A stretch of DNA of 13,897 nucleotides from JAPLXD01 sp041661585 (GTDB lineage: Bacteria > Patescibacteriota > Minisyncoccia > Moranbacterales > UBA11712), in contig JBAZUC010000019.1 of NCBI GenBank assembly GCA_041661585.1, positions 1-13,897 of the forward strand, written 5' to 3'. Made by a program: the position numbers and the translations under genes. Shown piece after piece: positions 6,342 through 12,940 of this stretch (position 1 is the stretch's first letter; each line of letters starts with the position of its first letter). The notes below the pieces were generated by a model that was not told the origin of the DNA, searched no databases, and saw only the letters and a program-made list of their open reading frames with translations.

Positions 6342-6962
6342 CTACGGGTTGATAGTGTTGCCGATCGTGATGGGGTTAATGTTGGTGTTGGGGTTGATAT
6401 TGGTGTTTCTACTGCCCTGGCCTTGCCCCTGGATCTGTTTCCCGCCTTTCGCCACCGCGGTAAGCGCGATGTTGGTCCCCGGCGCAACCGCGTTGCCACC
6501 GACGAAGGCTCCACCGCTGATCAAAGCCGGAATAGCCATATTGCCAGTCGAAGGGCCGCTCCCGCCGATTGAAGCTATCCAGGGCGGCTGCCCGTTCGCG
6601 GGATTAACCGCGTCCTGAAAGCCAGCCTGTTTGACGACCTTCTTTTCTTCGCCTACGAAGTAGGCTTGAGTGAGCCGACCATCTCCTGCTCTTTCCTTAC
6701 AACGAGAAAAGGTGGTCGTTGTGGTCGATTCCGTAATCGATCCACTCTGAAGCCGCAGTATAGGCGGTTGCTGAGACTGGGGCCCCACTATGGTCGTACC
6801 AGAATAATCTTGGCCAAAAAAGTTGGTCTGGTCGTACTGGTATGCTTTCACACCACCAGGCAGGGAAACTTCTTTGATGTGGTGATCCCCGGCCCATACG
6901 ACCTGGCAAGAAAAAGCCAAAACCGCCAAAATTGTCAAAACCAAAAGTGTGTTCTTTCTCAT
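6342..6962 (-). CDS. Secreted protein of unknown function with Asn/Ile-rich C-terminus
   Basis: I do not recognise this 206-residue protein. It has a clear signal peptide (about 1-24, ending VVWA). The mature part has a Thr-rich patch (TESTTTTTF, 78-85), a Gly/Ala-rich hydrophobic stretch (about 143-174) and a C-terminal tail of short N-x-N units (NTNINPNTNINPITIGNTI). The ATG at 6962 follows the upstream gene's stop by two bases. A TAGGAGA ribosome site lies within the end of the upstream gene, so the two genes form an operon. An intrinsic terminator follows the stop. The Gly/Ala stretch might insert in or lie on a membrane, and the Asn-rich tail might self-associate; both are guesses from composition. 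Confidence 0.8.
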   Translation of the reverse strand: MRKNTLLVLTILAVLAFSCQVVWAGDHHIKEVSLPGGVKAYQYDQTNFFGQDYSGTTIVGPQSQQPPILRLQSGSITESTTTTTFSRCKERAGDGRLTQAYFVGEEKKVVKQAGFQDAVNPANGQPPWIASIGGSGPSTGNMAIPALISGGAFVGGNAVAPGTNIALTAVAKGGKQIQGQGQGSRNTNINPNTNINPITIGNTINP

Positions 6963-6964
6963 GG

Positions 6965-7627
6965 CTAGTCTCCTATCTGCACGGATTCGCATCCGGCAGG
7001 AACTTTGTTGGTTTTCTCGGGCAAAAATACCCAGCCTTTGCCGGTCGCAAAGGCAATTTTGTACTGCCCGCGATCAACGGGAAGGGCAATCCTCGAAAAA
7101 TAATTGCCCGGCCAAATGTCGATCTGCAATTTATCGTACTTCACATCGACAATTTCTCCGCTTAACCGCCCTTTCCGAGCTCGGATTTCTCCAACCGGCC
7201 GACCAGCCAGGTACAACCTTTTGACTTGGTCGTTTAGCACTTCCCCTCTCGGATAATTCTTTGGGGGCGCGGATGCTTTCGCCGCTGTTTCTACCGGAGG
7301 CTTTGGCGCCTGCGGAGAAGCAGGGGCTGGCGGAGCCTGAGGCTGCCTTGCCGCTGATGGAGCTTGAGGTGCAACAGGCCGCGGTGGCCGCACAGCATCA
7401 ACCGGCATCGCTGGTAAGCTGACGCTCGGTAATGGGCTGACCAGCGGAAGGATGCCCACTGAATCACCGTACTGATTTTTTGCCACCACCATCGGCAGAT
7501 ACTGCTCGGACTCGGCCGCGAGCTCTGCTTGTGCCCTCTTCAGATTATTGGATTGGGCAGAAGCTGTACCGCCAACAACAAAGGCGGTAGCCATTATAAC
7601 CAATACTACCAGTAGCCTTTTTGTCAT
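6965..7627 (-). CDS. Secreted Pro/Ala-rich protein of unknown function
   Basis: This is a 220-residue protein of no family I recognise. A signal peptide covers about 1-24 (ending TASA). A Pro/Ala/Gln-rich linker runs from about 61 to 125, and a compact C-terminal domain (about 126-220) contains a GEIRARKGRLSGEIVDVKYDK segment that could be beta-rich. ATG 7627 is set by the perfect AAGGAGGTG just upstream; a longer frame to 7660 would put that site inside the gene. The linker-plus-domain layout suggests a surface or envelope protein. The linker region is more GC-rich (about two thirds by hand count of one line) than the adjoining sortase and DUF4012 genes. It is probably co-transcribed with the following secreted protein. 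Confidence 0.8.
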   Translation of the reverse strand: MTKRLLVVLVIMATAFVVGGTASAQSNNLKRAQAELAAESEQYLPMVVAKNQYGDSVGILPLVSPLPSVSLPAMPVDAVRPPRPVAPQAPSAARQPQAPPAPASPQAPKPPVETAAKASAPPKNYPRGEVLNDQVKRLYLAGRPVGEIRARKGRLSGEIVDVKYDKLQIDIWPGNYFSRIALPVDRGQYKIAFATGKGWVFLPEKTNKVPAGCESVQIGD

Positions 7628-7631
7628 AGGC

Positions 7632-7640
7632 CACCTCCTT
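7632..7640 (-). promoter_or_regulatory. Perfect Shine-Dalgarno site fixing the start at 7627
   Basis: AAGGAGGTG is complementary to the canonical 16S 3' end and lies just before the ATG. It stands out because most other genes in the window have no visible ribosome site. Confidence 0.88.
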
Positions 7641-7749
7641 ATTTTTCTATATTTTTTCAAATAACAGCCTGCATAGGCCGAATATATCGAAATTTCCCTT
7701 ATATAAGCAATATTTCAACATATTCAGCCAATGCAGATTTTAACTCCCT

Positions 7750-7778
7750 AGTGTATATCAAATTCGGATGTTTGTCAA
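7750..7778 (-). promoter_or_regulatory. Predicted promoter of the secreted-protein unit
   Basis: On the minus strand TTGACA (7773-7778) and TACACT (7750-7755) are 17 bp apart. Transcription would start near 7743, giving an AT-rich leader of about 115 bases before the Shine-Dalgarno. The promoter begins 15 bp after the stop of the DUF4012 gene. Confidence 0.65.
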
Positions 7779-7792
7779 GTCCGCGCAAAACG

Positions 7793-9175
7793 CTAAAACC
7801 CAAATTCCTTGTCTCCCGTCAAAGTTTCTTTCGCGCTGAATTCGTTTCCGTCCGGTTTTTTGACCGAAATTTCGAAAGGAACAACGCCTGCACCGGATTG
7901 TTTTTGAACAAGCAGGCGATAATCGTTGCTTTTTACGGCTTGCGGGAGCTTGTATTTCAGCGTGATCGTCTTGCTTTCTCCAATTGGGACATCAATACGC
8001 ATTCCAAAGACTTTTTTCCCAAGTTCTTCGGAATACTGCACATCTCTGGTTTGTCCGCCGGCTTCTTCGAGAAACGAATCTTTCGGCGCATAGACCCGCA
8101 ACCAATCGCGATAGTCGGTCGTCATCCAATCTTTCGCGCGGCAAGTATGGCTATAAGTTATATTCAGCACGGCTTGAGACATATCCCCTGATAAATCAAC
8201 GCTATAATCCATCTTTCTCTTGATGCAATAGTCGCTTTTGAGAGAGAGGAGATTGGCGTCAACTGCCATCAAAAAATCGCCGTCAAAATCTTTCGTTCGT
8301 CCGTCCCAATTGATGTTTTCAATTTCTTTTTGCAAGTTTTCATCTTTGAAAAAAAGCTGAATATCCTTTTGTTTGAGATGATTTTCGAGACTTTTCGCGA
8401 GCGCCAATTGTTCCAAAAAACTCAAATTTTGCGTTTTTTGAGACAAAACATCGGCCAATTCTCCCATGATGTTTTTCCGCTCGCCCTTCGCGATTCCCTG
8501 CTCGGCATATCCTTTCTCCACTTGATATTCAAGCTGCAAGATCGCGTTTTCATCGCGATATTCTCCCGGATAGCCTTCAATTTTCACCGGACCGGTGATT
8601 TCCAAAATGGAATTCAGAACCAGTGTGTTGATCGCCATCACGGCGTCAATATTTTCTGTGCCACCGCCCAGATGATAGAAATATTCGGCTTTCTCGGCGT
8701 TCACCCGAAAATCCGGCGACCAGTTGGAATCGCGCATTTTCCAGCTTTCGGTCCCAAGAATATCTTTGAGAGGCGCGGGCGGAGTCTCCGTGTTTGGGAT
8801 ATTTTTGTCGAAATTTCCGGTATCAAAAACTTGGATATCCGCGATTTTCCCGTTTTTTGTTTTAATCACCCCAAAAGCGCCAATGAACCCGCCCCCCGGC
8901 CGCAGTTCCAAGTCGTTTTGAAAAAGAACGAGGATATTTTTCTCGCAATCGGAACCGCCCTGCCTCATCGGCAGGCAAGCGATTTGCCCATATATATCCA
9001 TCAAAACGCCAATTTCACTGCGTCTTTCGTCTCCAACCGGCACGATTTTCACAAAAGGCTTGAGATTAGCAATATTCCTGTTTTTGAATTGCAAAAGGAC
9101 ATACCACCCGACGAGCAAAATGACGGCTATTAGCCAAAAAACGAACCAAATTTTCCACGAGTATTTTTTCGCCAT
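7793..9175 (-). CDS. DUF4012 membrane-anchored extracytoplasmic protein
   Basis: The 460-residue protein has an N-terminal membrane helix (about 9-28) and a large external part. Motifs match DUF4012: a VLFQNDLELRPGGGFIGAFG block near residue 83, then WKMRDSNWSPDF in the middle. DUF4012 proteins are common in monoderm bacteria and in Candidate Phyla Radiation genomes, often near surface-polysaccharide genes, and have no proven biochemical role. The start ATG 9175 (MAKKYSWK) gives the family-like N-terminus and agrees with the promoter, whose start point falls only a few bases upstream; a longer frame to 9244 would begin upstream of that promoter. It is the only gene in its transcription unit. 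Confidence 0.88.
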   Translation of the reverse strand: MAKKYSWKIWFVFWLIAVILLVGWYVLLQFKNRNIANLKPFVKIVPVGDERRSEIGVLMDIYGQIACLPMRQGGSDCEKNILVLFQNDLELRPGGGFIGAFGVIKTKNGKIADIQVFDTGNFDKNIPNTETPPAPLKDILGTESWKMRDSNWSPDFRVNAEKAEYFYHLGGGTENIDAVMAINTLVLNSILEITGPVKIEGYPGEYRDENAILQLEYQVEKGYAEQGIAKGERKNIMGELADVLSQKTQNLSFLEQLALAKSLENHLKQKDIQLFFKDENLQKEIENINWDGRTKDFDGDFLMAVDANLLSLKSDYCIKRKMDYSVDLSGDMSQAVLNITYSHTCRAKDWMTTDYRDWLRVYAPKDSFLEEAGGQTRDVQYSEELGKKVFGMRIDVPIGESKTITLKYKLPQAVKSNDYRLLVQKQSGAGVVPFEISVKKPDGNEFSAKETLTGDKEFGF

Positions 9176-9185
9176 ATGACATCTC

Positions 9186-9213
9186 AATTTAGCAAATACG
9201 CGGGCGTTGTCAA
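9186..9213 (-). promoter_or_regulatory. Predicted near-leaderless promoter of the DUF4012 gene
   Basis: On the minus strand TTGACA (9208-9213) and TAAATT (9186-9191) are 16 bp apart. The expected start near 9179 leaves about four bases before the ATG at 9175, with no room for a ribosome site. Confidence 0.7.
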
Positions 9214-9230
9214 TGTTTTTTTGCAATCCC

Positions 9231-9259
9231 TTGACAACTTCCATCCGATCTGCTAGGAT
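9231..9259 (+). promoter_or_regulatory. Strong predicted promoter of the large non-coding RNA
   Basis: TTGACA (9231-9236), exactly 17 bp, TAGGAT (9254-9259): a perfect -35 and a good -10. Transcription would start near 9266. It is divergent from the DUF4012 promoter. Confidence 0.85.
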
Positions 9260-9413
9260 ATGTGCACATTTGAAGTAAGGGCAGAATCCTTAATAATCAG
9301 GAGGCAAAGTGCCCGCAAGCTGATTCCACTGTGGACAGCCTGCATGCAAAAAAACGGCCATCCGGCCATCTGACCGGTCTGCTGCTTCGGCAGTTGCGAC
9401 TACGGAGGTGACG

Positions 9414-9449
9414 ATGACCCCTGCCTGTCGGATATTTGATCCCGGGTAA
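9414..9449 (+). CDS. Possible 11-codon ORF with ribosome site inside the RNA
   Basis: GGAGGTG ends four bases before ATG 9414, which opens a frame MTPACRIFDPG and a TAA stop. The spacing is close to ideal for translation, but the peptide is tiny and matches nothing known to me. It may be chance, or a translated leader peptide within the transcript. Confidence 0.3.
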   Translation: MTPACRIFDPG

Positions 9450-9756
9450 CTCAGTCGGTGCTTGACGGTTCGGAAGCATTGAACCGACTTGGCCAAGATG
9501 CGGCACGGAGCGACGGTGAGTCGTCCGGCCAAAAGAGGCAACTCTCTGCCGACGCCCCCCCATGTCGGTCATTGGGCGGCGGCAGGATGATGCAACCGCA
9601 AGAGGCGGAGAGGAGGCGAATAAAGAGGCGGCCACCGGCCTGCGGTTGTCGGCCATGATAAGGCGGCCGACATTCCCGGGGAAACCGTGGTCCGAGAGCA
9701 ATGCGCTCCGTCGTCCTTCCGGATGGGCTTCACCTGGAAGACATCTGAGGCACAGC

Positions 9757-9830
9757 CGCCAAATCGCCCCACAGCCGGTATGGAGAAGATCCCTCTGAAG
9801 GATTTCTCCACGGCGCGGCGCCAAATCGCC
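9757..9830 (+). repeat. 12-nt direct repeat flanking a hairpin in the RNA
   Basis: CGCCAAATCGCC occurs at 9757-9768 and again at 9819-9830, on either side of the strong hairpin at 9781-9810. The arrangement could be a duplicated structural or binding motif. Confidence 0.7.
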
Positions 9831-10015
9831 TGCGGTGCAAGTAGTGCCGGTTACGCCCGAAGAAGTTCGGCGCATCCGACCGGCATCGAAGAGGGGGCGA
9901 GGCCTAATGCCCCCCAACACGGGACGGGTCCTGCCTCGGCCGACGCACGTATCGCGCGCGCCGCCGAGATGGCCCCGGATGAAGTACCCTCGCATTCCAC
10001 AAGGAATCGGGGAAG

Positions 10016-10057
10016 AGGTCCAAGTTCTCAGTTGAGGACTTGGACCTATTTTTATTT
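10016..10057 (+). terminator. Intrinsic terminator of the large RNA
   Basis: A 14-bp stem (AGGTCCAAGTTCTC, 10016-10029, with GAGGACTTGGACCT, 10034-10047; one T-G pair) has an AGTT loop and is followed by ATTTTTATTT. Confidence 0.92.
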
Positions 10058-10322
10058 CCCGTTGACAGAGAATGAAAGCAAAAAGGCTGGTTTGCGTATG
10101 TATAGTTAGGAAAGGAATTTAAAAACCTTAAAAATTGAAACAAAACTATGAAGAAGCCTTAATAGGGCCACCTCTGGGATGACGGAAAAGTAAATTGGTG
10201 TCACGTTGATTGTTTTTTGAAGAGGGAGGGACAGTTAGCGAGATGCGATTGGAAGATTTCCAAACAATCCGAACATCAACGAGCGAGAGGTGGTTTTTCT
10301 TAGGGAATTTTCCAAAACACAA

Positions 10323-10350
10323 AATGTTTCACAAGATAATGTTTCACAAG
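10323..10350. repeat. 13-bp direct repeat
   Basis: AATGTTTCACAAG occurs at 10323-10335 and 10338-10350, separated by AT, immediately before a terminator hairpin. Confidence 0.85.
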
Positions 10351-10351
10351 C

Positions 10352-10373
10352 CAGCCCGATAGGGCTGTTTTTT
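10352..10373 (+). terminator. Intrinsic terminator, plus strand
   Basis: CAGCCC-GATA-GGGCTG followed by six T residues. It points toward the convergent ABC operon, whose last stop is at 10391, and would end any plus-strand transcript from the preceding gene-poor stretch. In the minus direction no T run follows. Confidence 0.85.
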
Positions 10374-10390
10374 GTTTGATGCGAGAAGTT

Positions 10391-11686
10391 TTATTTCCGC
10401 AACGCCTCAATCGGTGAGAGTTGCGATGCTTTCCACGCGGGATAGATGCCAAAAATGAGGCCGGTGAAAACGGAAAATCCGACGGCCGTCAAAATAGATC
10501 CGGCGGGAACGGAAAATTGAAGCATGAAACCAAGCCGGATCAAAAAGTGGTTGAGAAGATAGGTCGAAACCACACCGAATACAATCCCCACCGCTCCACC
10601 AAGAAAAGTCACAATGACCGCTTCGAAAAGAAACTGCCGCAGAACTCCCGAATTTGTCGCACCCAAGGCTTTTCGAAGCCCAATCTCTCGCGTCCGCTCT
10701 GTGACAGCTACGTACATGACATTCATGATCCCCACCCCGCCGACCAAAAGGGAAATAGAGGTGAGTGCCAAAAGCAGATAGTTGATCGTTCCGAAAACTT
10801 TGTCGATCATATCTTTTCCTTCGGCAGCGGACATAACCACGAAATCGTCTTTCGAAGGATCGGTGATGTCGTGCTCGCGCCGCATCGTTTCCCGGATATC
10901 AACCGCGGTTTCCTCCATGCGCGCGGTATCCTTGACCTTGAAAGTGATGAACTGGGCATAATCGATCCCGAGCAATTTTTTGTTGAGCGTTTTGAAAGGG
11001 ACATAGACAACATCGTCAAAATTGAAAAATCCGGCAGATCCTCTTTCTTCGAGCACCCCGACCACCCGATAATTTTGGTCTTTTATCTTGATATTTTTTC
11101 CCGCGGCGTCCCCTTCTCCGAAAAAACTTTTTTTGACCCCGGCGCCGATCACCGCCACTTGAGCAGCTCCGGCTTCATCGCCCTCGGAGAAAAAAGCTCC
11201 CTCGACCGGCTGAATTTGGCGGTCAATTTCCACATAAGTGGGATTCACGCCAAAAAGCATGACCCTTTTGTTCACGCTGTTGTAGCTCACCAGCTCTTGG
11301 TCCATATTTCCCGCGCTCCAAGTTCTGACGTTGGGAATTTTCGCGACCGCTTCAGCGTCTTTTTCTTTGAGGGTCGTGATGGCAAGGCCCGTTCCCCGGC
11401 CGGAAATATTTTCCGACGATGTTTCCGAAACGCCGGGAACTTTCACTTCCACCTGGATATAGTCCGTTCCGAAAACGTCGACTTGTCCCATGACATAATT
11501 TTTGAGTCCGGCTCCTCCGGCCATCACGATTATCACCGACATGATCCCAATCACGATCCCGATCACCGTGAGAGCGGTTCGGATCTTGTTCATGCGAAGG
11601 TTGCGAAAAGCCAAGCGAAAAACAACCACCCATTCGTGAGGGGACCTGATTCCGAATTTGAAAATTGTTTTATGATTAAACCTCAT
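10391..11686 (-). CDS. MacB-type ABC transporter permease, second copy
   Basis: The 431-residue permease belongs to the MacB/FtsX family. It has a first membrane helix (about 36-57, TALTVIGIVIGIMSVIIVMAG), a large external MacB_PCD-like domain (about 58-305), and three C-terminal helices in an FtsX domain with the signature GGVGIMNVMYVAVTERTREIG and LRKALGAT. It ends with SPIEALRK as in the family. No ATPase is fused, unlike E. coli MacB. It carries about 20 extra N-terminal residues compared with its paralogue. The start lies five bases after the upstream permease stop, without a visible ribosome site. It probably forms a permease pair with the paralogue and exports peptides, lipids or small molecules; the substrate is unknown. 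Confidence 0.93.
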   Translation of the reverse strand: MRFNHKTIFKFGIRSPHEWVVVFRLAFRNLRMNKIRTALTVIGIVIGIMSVIIVMAGGAGLKNYVMGQVDVFGTDYIQVEVKVPGVSETSSENISGRGTGLAITTLKEKDAEAVAKIPNVRTWSAGNMDQELVSYNSVNKRVMLFGVNPTYVEIDRQIQPVEGAFFSEGDEAGAAQVAVIGAGVKKSFFGEGDAAGKNIKIKDQNYRVVGVLEERGSAGFFNFDDVVYVPFKTLNKKLLGIDYAQFITFKVKDTARMEETAVDIRETMRREHDITDPSKDDFVVMSAAEGKDMIDKVFGTINYLLLALTSISLLVGGVGIMNVMYVAVTERTREIGLRKALGATNSGVLRQFLFEAVIVTFLGGAVGIVFGVVSTYLLNHFLIRLGFMLQFSVPAGSILTAVGFSVFTGLIFGIYPAWKASQLSPIEALRK

Positions 11687-11691
11687 ATTTT

Positions 11692-12936
11692 TTATTCATA
11701 GCGCAACGCTTCCACGATGTTCAGCTTCGCAGCACGGCGAGCCGGATAAATTCCGAAAAACACTCCGATGAGCAACGAAATCCCGGTCGCAAGCAAGATC
11801 GACGACATCGTGACAATGAACGGCCAATGATATCCCAGCTTTTGAATGATAAGCGCCGCCAAAAAAGTCACCGCGACTCCGATGATGATCCCGATCACCC
11901 CGCCCAAAAGCGTCACAAAGATCGACTCCACCAAAAACTGAAGCATGATCAGGGAGTTTTTGGCCCCGACCGCCTTTCGAAGCCCCACTTCGCGAATTCT
12001 TTGATTGACGGAAATGAGCATAGTGTTCATGATTCCCACTCCGCCGACGAGAAGAGAGATGGCCGCGATCGCCGCCAAAAAATATTTTATCGCCCCGGTG
12101 ATATTTGTGATGGCGTCGAGTCCGGCTTTTTGGTCGCGCACCGAAAAATCATCATCGCTCGGTTTTTTGATGTCATGCTGCTCGCGAAGAGTCGTGATGA
12201 TGTCGGCGACAGCCCTATCGATATTTGTTTCGCTGTCGGCTTTGACGCGGATGAAATTGAGATAGTCCACCCCGAGCATCACCTTTTGCGCCGTGAAAAG
12301 AGGCATGAAAATCGCCGTATCCTGATTGGAAAAGGCGGCTGAACCTCTTTTGGTCAAAACGCCAATCACTTCAAAATTTTGTTTTCCGATTTTGATTCTC
12401 TTCCCGATCGGATTGCCGTTTTCCCCGAAAAGATCCGAGGCCACAACTGATCCAAGCACGGCAAAACGCGACAGGCTCGTTTCTTCTTCCTTGGTAAAAA
12501 ACCGCCCCTTATCCAGTTCAGCGTTCTCGACGTTTATATAGCTGGCAGTCGTTCCCTGAAAAGTATAATTTTTGTCCTTGTCTTCGTATTGAACAGTGTC
12601 GTTTCCGCTGATATAAGCCGCTCCTTCAGCCGCGTCAGGAACATTGTTTTTCTGCAAGATCGCTTTGAGATCGTCATATTTGAGGGTCGTGATGATGACC
12701 CCCATCGCGCTGGCCGGCGGCCCTTTTTCTTCAGAAGCTCCCGGAAGAACTCCGATGAGATTCGACCCGACGCCCTTCACTTGATCCAAAATAAGCTCCT
12801 GGGCGCTGGATCCGATGGCGATGATGATGATCACGGACGCAATGCCGATCACAATCCCAAGAATAGTCAAAAAAGAGCGGAATTTGACCGCAGCGAGATT
12901 TTTGTAGGCAATTTTGACAGGATCGGAAAAACGCAT
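11692..12936 (-). CDS. MacB-type ABC transporter permease, first copy
   Basis: The 414-residue MacB/FtsX permease has helix 1 at about 21-42 (SFLTILGIVIGIASVIIIIA), an external domain, and C-terminal helices beginning at ISLLVGGVGIMNTMLISVNQ, with LRKAVGAK and the C-terminal NIVEALRYE. It parallels the downstream permease along its length, for example RGSAAFSNQD here against RGSAGFFNFD there, so the two arose by duplication. It lies four bases after the ATPase stop. MacB-type permeases do not move substrate through the membrane directly; in the known mechanism ATP-driven motion is transmitted to the extracytoplasmic domain. Confidence 0.94.
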   Translation of the reverse strand: MRFSDPVKIAYKNLAAVKFRSFLTILGIVIGIASVIIIIAIGSSAQELILDQVKGVGSNLIGVLPGASEEKGPPASAMGVIITTLKYDDLKAILQKNNVPDAAEGAAYISGNDTVQYEDKDKNYTFQGTTASYINVENAELDKGRFFTKEEETSLSRFAVLGSVVASDLFGENGNPIGKRIKIGKQNFEVIGVLTKRGSAAFSNQDTAIFMPLFTAQKVMLGVDYLNFIRVKADSETNIDRAVADIITTLREQHDIKKPSDDDFSVRDQKAGLDAITNITGAIKYFLAAIAAISLLVGGVGIMNTMLISVNQRIREVGLRKAVGAKNSLIMLQFLVESIFVTLLGGVIGIIIGVAVTFLAALIIQKLGYHWPFIVTMSSILLATGISLLIGVFFGIYPARRAAKLNIVEALRYE

Positions 12937-12940
12937 GATA

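Larger units (their letters stand above)
9266..10055 (+). ncRNA. Putative large structured non-coding RNA, about 790 nt, unrecognised family
   Basis: The stretch runs from a near-consensus promoter to an intrinsic terminator and is GC-rich (about 60% by hand count of three lines) between AT-rich flanks. Local hairpins are dense: GGGCA...TGCCC enclosing TCCT/AGGA (9279-9314), CTGC-UUCG-GCAG (9382-9393), AGAG-GCAA-CTCT with a GNRA loop (9534-9545), a strong hairpin TGGAGAA...TTCTCCA (9781-9810), CCGAA-GAAG-TTCGG (9857-9870), GGGGGC...GCCCCC (9893-9914) and ATTCC-ACAA-GGAAT (9994-10007). Stable tetraloops are typical of folded RNA. The long open frames on both strands lack ribosome sites and recognisable motifs and follow from GC richness. 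I see no RNase P, tmRNA, SRP or 6S signature. Its size is in the range of giant ornate RNAs such as GOLLD, but I cannot match it to any. Confidence 0.72.
10058..10390. other. Gene-poor AT-rich stretch with hairpins and a plus-strand terminator
   Basis: No convincing gene is visible. It holds an isolated TTGACA (10062-10067) with no matching -10, a hairpin TTGGAA-GAT-TTCCAA (10249-10263), CGTTGAT and ATCAACG as a distant inverted pair, a direct repeat and a plus-strand terminator. A 39-codon ATG frame runs from 10243 to 10362 with its stop inside the terminator hairpin. A second open frame without a start codon has the more protein-like sequence NINEREVVFLREFSKTQNVS, so a decayed gene fragment is possible. 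The stretch may also encode a small RNA. Confidence 0.5.

Noticed and set aside
9297..9995. 232-codon open frame on the minus strand across the GC-rich stretch
   Set aside because: Arg/Gly/Pro/Ser-rich sequence with no domain, no ribosome site, and antisense to a promoter-terminator unit. GC richness alone reduces stop codons.
9266..10055. RNase P RNA, tmRNA, SRP RNA, 6S RNA or a group II intron
   Set aside because: I found no GAAAGTCCGGGC-type or CAGAA..GGCTTA RNase P core, no tmRNA acceptor ends, no SRP apical loop, no GUGYG start with a domain V hairpin and no reverse transcriptase. A covariance-model search would be decisive.
9687..10109. 140-codon open frame on the plus strand
   Set aside because: It runs straight through the intrinsic terminator, has no ribosome site and shows no recognisable protein pattern.
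10165..10180. Third copy of the TTGTCAT/ATGACAA repeat (GGGATGACGG)
   Set aside because: Only one short partial end is present with no opposing inverted repeat.
10323..10350. ParB binding site (parS)
   Set aside because: Only the TGTTTCAC half-site is present, in direct orientation; parS needs the inverted TGTTTCACGTGAAACA.
10421..11701. 426-codon open frame on the plus strand
   Set aside because: Antisense shadow of a clear MacB permease; charged, low-quality sequence.
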